Below are positions 33,970 to 37,978 of a stretch of DNA of 37,978 nt, piece by piece (the stretch's first letter is position 1; each line of letters begins with the position of its first letter). The stretch is taken from assembly GCA_001770415.1 (NCBI GenBank), contig MEQX01000061.1, positions 17,611 to 55,588 on the forward strand, in the 5' to 3' direction. A program made the position numbers and the translations under genes. The notes beneath the pieces are model-generated. The model had not been told where the DNA came from. It ran no database searches and was given only the letters and a program-made list of their open reading frames with translations. Source of the DNA: Betaproteobacteria bacterium RIFCSPLOWO2_02_FULL_63_19 (lineage in GTDB: Bacteria > Pseudomonadota > Gammaproteobacteria > Burkholderiales > SG8-39).

Positions 33970-35091
33970 ATGAAAGCAATCATCAGAGCCGCGTTGGCCA
34001 TGGCCGCAGTGGCCCTCGCCACACAGGCGGTCGCAAGTGTCACTTTTTACGAATATCCAGGCTTTGAAGGCCGGTCTTTCACCGCGGAGCGCCAGGTCGG
34101 AAACTTCCAGCGCTATGGCTTCAATGACCGCGCCTCGTCGGTTGCGGTTGTCGGCGACCGGTGGGAGGTTTGCCAAGACCCCAGGTTCAGCGGACGTTGC
34201 GTTGTGTTGCGGCCGGGCAGGTATCCGTCGCTGGCGGCGATGGACTTGAACGACCGCGTTTCATCCGCGCGCGCCGTAAGCCGGAACGCGCGCATCGACG
34301 ATCATCGCTATGCGCCCGCACCGGTCAGGGACCGCGACGCGAACGCGCAGGTCACATTCTATGAGCGCGAAAGATTCGAAGGGCGGTCGTTCACCACGGA
34401 AGAACAGGTTCGCAACTTCAGGCGATATGGGTTCAATGACCGCGCCTCGTCGGTCGTGGTGACGGGCGACCGGTGGGAGGTTTGCGAGAGCGCCCGGTTC
34501 AGCGGCCGCTGCGCCGTATTGCGTCCGGGCAGGTATCCGTCGCTCGCCGCGATGGGGTTGAACGACCGCGTTTCATCGGTGCGTACGGTTCGCGGGGACG
34601 AGCGCATCGAGGACCGTCGTTACGCGCCCGCACCGGTCGCGGCGTACGACTACCGCCGGCGCGGCGACGAGCGTCTGTACCAGGCGAACGTCACATCGGT
34701 ACGGGCGGTGGTCGGTCCGCCCGAGCAGCGCTGCTGGATCGAGAAGGAACAGGTCGCGCAGGAACAAGGCAAAGCCAATGTCCCCGGCGCGATCGCCGGC
34801 GCTCTCATCGGCGGCATTCTCGGCCACCAGGTCGGCAAAGGACGGGGCAACGATCTTGCCACGGTCGGCGGCGCCGTCGCCGGGGCCGCGGTGGGCGCCA
34901 ATGTCGGTCGCGGCGACGGGCAGGCGGCGTCCACGCGGGATGTCAAGCGTTGCGAAAACGTGGCCGGCAAGGTCCGACCCGACCTCTGGGACGTCAGCTA
35001 TACCTTCCGCGGCCAGGAGCATCGCATGCAAGTGACCTCGCCTCCCGGACGCACAGTGACCGTCAACGAGCGTGGCGAACCGCGAGCGTAG
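33970..35091 (+). CDS. Exported protein with two beta/gamma-crystallin-like domains and a glycine zipper
   Basis: This 373-residue protein has a signal peptide (MKAIIRAALAMAAVALATQA) and two copies of a beta/gamma-crystallin-type domain, at about 24-101 and 128-205. Each copy has VTFYE...FEGRSF, a NDRASS or NDRVSS stretch like the calcium double clamp, and FSGRCVVLRPG. From about 270 there is a Gly-zipper (PGAIAGALIGGILGHQVGKG then TVGGAVAGAAVGANVG) of the 17-kDa-antigen/2TM type, with a short C-terminal domain after it. AGGAG is 7 nt before the ATG. Probably periplasmic or outer-membrane attached. A terminator follows 24 bp after the stop. Confidence 0.9.
   Translation: MKAIIRAALAMAAVALATQAVASVTFYEYPGFEGRSFTAERQVGNFQRYGFNDRASSVAVVGDRWEVCQDPRFSGRCVVLRPGRYPSLAAMDLNDRVSSARAVSRNARIDDHRYAPAPVRDRDANAQVTFYERERFEGRSFTTEEQVRNFRRYGFNDRASSVVVTGDRWEVCESARFSGRCAVLRPGRYPSLAAMGLNDRVSSVRTVRGDERIEDRRYAPAPVAAYDYRRRGDERLYQANVTSVRAVVGPPEQRCWIEKEQVAQEQGKANVPGAIAGALIGGILGHQVGKGRGNDLATVGGAVAGAAVGANVGRGDGQAASTRDVKRCENVAGKVRPDLWDVSYTFRGQEHRMQVTSPPGRTVTVNERGEPRA
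34039..34582 (+). repeat. Internal tandem domain duplication in the crystallin-like gene
   Basis: Two copies of about 232 bp start at 34039 and 34351, a period of 312 bp (104 codons). Long identical stretches include GGCAGGTATCCGTCGCT and TTGAACGACCGCGTTTCATC in both copies. This indicates a fairly recent duplication or homogenisation. Confidence 0.9.
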
Positions 35092-35390
35092 CGGCCCGAG
35101 GCGGCCAACAGTCAAGGCGGTCCTTCGGGGCCGTTTTGCATTGGGGCAAGGCAGCCGCGGCGATGATATCGTCGGCAGAGGGCTGCGATGACACAAGCAG
35201 CGGCTTGACGCTGGTTCCGTGGACGAGAATCGAAAGCGATACGGCGATCAGCGTCAACTGGATAAGATCCGGGGCCGGCTTTTCGGACAGACCTCGCTGT
35301 ATCGCGTACATCACGTAGTACAGCGAACCCATGGCGCGCACTCCCGAACCAGCCCACCGTGCCTCGCATCGGCCCCGAAGTGACGGTGCC
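35063..35390 (-). pseudogene. Frameshifted C-terminal remnant of a CPA-type cation/proton antiporter
   Basis: On the minus strand the peptide MGSLYYVMYAIQRGLSEKP, then LIQLTLIAVSLSILVHGTSVKPLL, matches the conserved end of NhaP/CPA1-type Na+/H+ antiporters. The conserved GWFG that should precede it is present in another frame. The junction (GGCTGGTTCGGG-A-GTGCGCGCCATGGG) reads GWFG-VRAMGSLYY if one base is removed. Upstream coding is missing: the GGDEF gene starts there. It looks like a decayed fragment. Confidence 0.7.
35115..35137 (+). terminator. Intrinsic terminator after the crystallin-like gene
   Basis: CGGTCC-TTCG-GGGCCG gives a 6-bp stem closed by a UUCG tetraloop and followed by TTTT. 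A preceding AAGG extends the pairing weakly. It starts 24 bp after the crystallin-like gene stop. Confidence 0.8.
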
Positions 35391-35464
35391 CGGCCGCCCC
35401 CGCGGCCTGATCGCCGCCGGTCTGAACCGGCCCGCCTCCGGCGCCCCAGTGCCGCTGCGGCGTG

Positions 35465-35480
35465 TGTGCGCTAGCGCACA
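35465..35480 (+). promoter_or_regulatory. Perfect Crp-like palindrome upstream of the GGDEF gene
   Basis: TGTGCGCTAGCGCACA is a perfect 16-bp palindrome, the best member of the family in this window, followed by GA. GATGCT at 35502-35507 lies exactly where a class II -10 should be. The gene start is 59 bp after the site. Confidence 0.65.
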
Positions 35481-35539
35481 GACCCCCACGGCAGACAAAC
35501 GGATGCTGGCAAATCTGCAAGAGTACGAGGGCCATTCTT

Positions 35540-36544
35540 GTGAAGGATATCCCCGCAACCCATCCGGCAAGGACATCGGCTGCGGACGCGCCGAGCGATC
35601 CGATGCTCAAAGCGCTGCGGGCATCGGAAAGCCGCTACCGCCGGCTGTTCGAGACCGCTCGCGACGGCATTCCGCTGCTCAACGCCGATACGGCCCAGAT
35701 CGAGGACGTCAACCCTTACATGATCGAAATGCTCGGCTATTCGCACGCCGAGTTTCTGGGAAAGAAACTATGGGAGGTGGGCCCGTTTGCCGACAGGGGT
35801 GAAAGCAAGGAAATGTTCGCGGAGCTGCAATCGAAAGGGTATGTCCGATATGAGGATCTTCCGCTGAAATCAACGGCCGGGGCAATAATCCCGGTTGAAT
35901 TCGTCAGCAATACGTACGATTGTGACGGCACCACGATAATTCAATGCAACATACGCAACATCACCGAGCGCAAGCAGAAGGAAGACCTGGGACGTCAATT
36001 GGCGTTCCATGACGAACTCACCCAATTGCCAAACCGTCGCCTGCTCGGCGACCGCCTGGGCCAGACCATGGCCGCCTGCAAGCGTAGCGGGTGCTATGCC
36101 CTATTGATGTTCCTTGATCTGGACGATTTCAAGCTGGTCAATGACGCGCACGGGCATGCGGTGGGCGATCTGCTGTTGATCGAGACGGCGGTCCGTTTGA
36201 GAAGCTGCGTGCGCGAGATGGACACCGTGGCGCGCTTCGGCGGTGATGAGTTTGTGGTGTTGATTGGCAATCTGGATGCGGACAAGACCAAAGCAAGAGG
36301 GCACGCCGAGAGTGTGGCCAAGAAGATCGGCACCGCGCTGGCCATGCCTTATCTACTTGAGATTCCGCAGGAGGGGGCGGCAGCAACCACCGTCGAGCAT
36401 CAGTGCACGGCGAGCATCGGCGTGGCGTTGTTTGGCGAGCATGAATCGAGTCCGGACAACATCCTCAAGCGCGCTGATACTGCGATGTATCAAGCCAAAA
36501 GTAGAGGGGGCAATTTGATTCGCGTCGATGATTCGACAGCTTGA
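35540..36544 (+). CDS. PAS-GGDEF diguanylate cyclase
   Basis: This 334-residue cytosolic protein makes the second messenger c-di-GMP. A PAS domain (about 29-145) starts ASESRYRRLFETARDGIPLL and ends NITERKQKED. The GGDEF domain holds FLDLDDFKLVNDAHGHAVGD and the intact active site GGDEF at 234-238. REMD at 225-228 is a complete inhibitory I-site five residues before it. SIGVALF and RADTAMYQAK close the domain. The start is GTG at 35540, with GAGGG 9 nt upstream. A further in-frame start at 35462 would overlap the Crp-like site and is rejected. No membrane span, so the PAS signal is likely intracellular. Confidence 0.92.
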   Translation: MKDIPATHPARTSAADAPSDPMLKALRASESRYRRLFETARDGIPLLNADTAQIEDVNPYMIEMLGYSHAEFLGKKLWEVGPFADRGESKEMFAELQSKGYVRYEDLPLKSTAGAIIPVEFVSNTYDCDGTTIIQCNIRNITERKQKEDLGRQLAFHDELTQLPNRRLLGDRLGQTMAACKRSGCYALLMFLDLDDFKLVNDAHGHAVGDLLLIETAVRLRSCVREMDTVARFGGDEFVVLIGNLDADKTKARGHAESVAKKIGTALAMPYLLEIPQEGAAATTVEHQCTASIGVALFGEHESSPDNILKRADTAMYQAKSRGGNLIRVDDSTA

Positions 36545-36625
36545 GTGACTGTTTCGGGTTTGCGATGTGCCTGTGACGGAGCCCGACAATGCACCAGGCA
36601 GGTCGATCACTGGCTCGGTCACCTT

Positions 36626-37978
36626 TCAGCCTGGGGCCCGGTGAATAGTTACCTCGACTGCGTGTTGCAGGTGATCGTCAACCAGAGAAACGGTATCGTC
36701 TTGCTGCTCGACGCCGTCAACCGTAACGCGGGTTTTGTGGTCCGCGGCCTGTGTCGGGAAAACAATGATGTGGTAGACCGTCTCCCGGTGGCGGTAATGC
36801 AGCTTGAACGTTTCCCAGTCCGCCGGAACACACGGCGCAAAGCGCAACGTGTCGCCTTCCCGCTTCAACCCCAGCAGTGATTCCACGATGAGCCGGTACA
36901 TCCAGCCGGCGGACCCCGTGTACCAGGTCCAGCCGCCGCGGCCGGTGTGCGGCGCAACCGCATAGACGTCGGCTGCGACCACGTAGGGTTCCACCTTGTA
37001 GGTTGCAATCGCCGACTCGGAACTCGCATGGTTGACCGGGTTGATCATGCCGAACAATTCCCAGGCGCGAGCGCTGTCGCCCAACGCCGCGAACGCCATC
37101 ACCGTCCAGATCGCCGCGTGCGTGTACTGCCCGCCGTTTTCGCGCACGCCCGGCACGTAGCCCTTTATATAGCCCGGGTTCAAGGTCGAATTGTCGAACG
37201 GCGGGTCCAGCACCTGGATCAGCGCCGACTCCCGGCGAACCAGGCGCCGATCCACCGCTGCCATCGCTGCGCGCGCGCGCGCGGCATTCCCGGCGCCGGA
37301 CAGCACCGCCCAGCTTTGCGCGACGGCATCGATCTGACATTCCGCATTGGCCGCCGATCCCAGCGGCGTACCGTCGTCGAAGTAGGCGCGCAAGTACCAC
37401 TCGCCGTCCCAGCCGCTGTGCTCGATATTCAGCCGCAATTGTGCGGCCTCCTTCTCGCAGCGCGCGGCGAAGCCAATGTCGCCGCGCAGGTGCGCAAGCT
37501 CGGTGAATCGCGACAGCACTTCGTACAGGAAGAAAGCCAGCCACACGCTTTCGCCTTTGCCCTGGTCGCCCACGGCGTTCATGCCGTCGTTCCAGTCGCC
37601 GGAGCCGATGAGCGGCAGGCCGTGCTCGCCAAAGCGAAGACCTCGCAGGATGGCGCGCACGCCGTGTTGATACAAAGTGGCCGACTCTTGCGACTGGCCG
37701 GGCAGGTCGAAATACGAGTCCTCTTCCGGGCTCACCGCGCGGCCTTCGAGGAACACGATGGACTCATCGAGCACCCCGGTGTCGCCGGTAGTCGTGACAT
37801 AGCGGCACATCGCCAGCGGCAACCACAGGAAATCGTCCGAACAGTGCGTGCGCACGCCGCGGCCGGAGGTGGGATGCCACCAGTGCTGGACATCGCCTTC
37901 GCGGAATTGATGGGCCGCGCAGCGCAGCAGGTGCTCGCGCACGAGCGCGGGCTCGGCGTGGACCAGCGCCATCACGTC
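36626..37978 (-). CDS. Cyclic beta-1,2-glucan synthase-like protein, C-terminal GH94 part; 5' end beyond window
   Basis: The minus-strand frame is open through the right edge, so only the last 450 codons are present. It matches the C-terminal phosphorylase domain (GH94) of NdvB/ChvB-type cyclic beta-1,2-glucan synthases. [36 protein letters not shown] (with the catalytic Asp), [21 protein letters not shown] and [15 protein letters not shown] are family motifs. In these synthases the domain trims or controls glucan length. Such glucans are periplasmic osmoprotectants and virulence factors. A free GH94 phosphorylase cannot be ruled out because the N-terminus is missing. The stop is 81 bp from the convergent GGDEF gene. 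Confidence 0.9.
   Translation of the reverse strand, partial: DVMALVHAEPALVREHLLRCAAHQFREGDVQHWWHPTSGRGVRTHCSDDFLWLPLAMCRYVTTTGDTGVLDESIVFLEGRAVSPEEDSYFDLPGQSQESATLYQHGVRAILRGLRFGEHGLPLIGSGDWNDGMNAVGDQGKGESVWLAFFLYEVLSRFTELAHLRGDIGFAARCEKEAAQLRLNIEHSGWDGEWYLRAYFDDGTPLGSAANAECQIDAVAQSWAVLSGAGNAARARAAMAAVDRRLVRRESALIQVLDPPFDNSTLNPGYIKGYVPGVRENGGQYTHAAIWTVMAFAALGDSARAWELFGMINPVNHASSESAIATYKVEPYVVAADVYAVAPHTGRGGWTWYTGSAGWMYRLIVESLLGLKREGDTLRFAPCVPADWETFKLHYRHRETVYHIIVFPTQAADHKTRVTVDGVEQQDDTVSLVDDHLQHAVEVTIHRAPG

Overview
The window is a GC-rich chromosomal segment, most likely from a betaproteobacterium. The evidence is gene order: pepP-ubiH-dusB-fis-purH-purD-hemF, then a convergent hemC-hemD-hemX-hemY operon and an algZ-algR pair divergent from argH, with a short Fis of about 79 residues. 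The order argH/algZ/algR/hemC/hemD is also kept in Pseudomonas, so a neighbouring gammaproteobacterial lineage is not excluded. No rRNA, tRNA, insertion sequence or CRISPR array was recognised.

Positions 1-17650 are a dense housekeeping region. It holds proline aminopeptidase (5' end outside the window), a ubiquinone hydroxylase, dusB-fis, purH-purD, hemF, the heme operon hemCDXY with ATGA junctions, a LytTR two-component system, argH, a Ser/Thr kinase fused to a cyclic-nucleotide-binding domain, and a fructosamine-kinase-like protein. Positions 17675-21986 carry a run of small minus-strand accessory genes: two GNAT acetyltransferases, two NTF2-fold proteins, a DUF488 protein, a methyltransferase, a holin-like membrane protein, an OsmC protein and a small hypothetical. 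Positions 22319-22988 are a PhdYefM/VapC-type toxin-antitoxin module with a near-consensus promoter.

Positions 23000-36550 are the most interesting part. The genes encode an RcnB-like periplasmic protein, a DUF3943 protein, an M48 metalloprotease, a triheme cytochrome fused to a BON domain, a BON lipoprotein/DUF883/AI-2E permease operon, a small acidic protein with a PPK2 polyphosphate kinase, a beta/gamma-crystallin plus glycine-zipper protein, and a PAS-GGDEF diguanylate cyclase. Two Crp/Fnr-family paralogues lie among them. Eight intergenic 16-bp sites resembling a CRP operator with a changed core (ideal form TGTGCG-N4-CGCACA) lie 59-139 bp upstream of these genes. At seven of the eight, a -10-like hexamer sits at the distance expected for class II Crp activation. 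I infer a local envelope-stress/energy-stress regulon run by one or both Crp paralogues.

The window ends in the C-terminal phosphorylase (GH94) part of a cyclic beta-1,2-glucan synthase-like gene that continues beyond the right edge. A frameshifted C-terminal remnant of a cation/proton antiporter lies on the minus strand near 35063-35390. All calls rest on reading the sequence and recalling family motifs; no database search was run.
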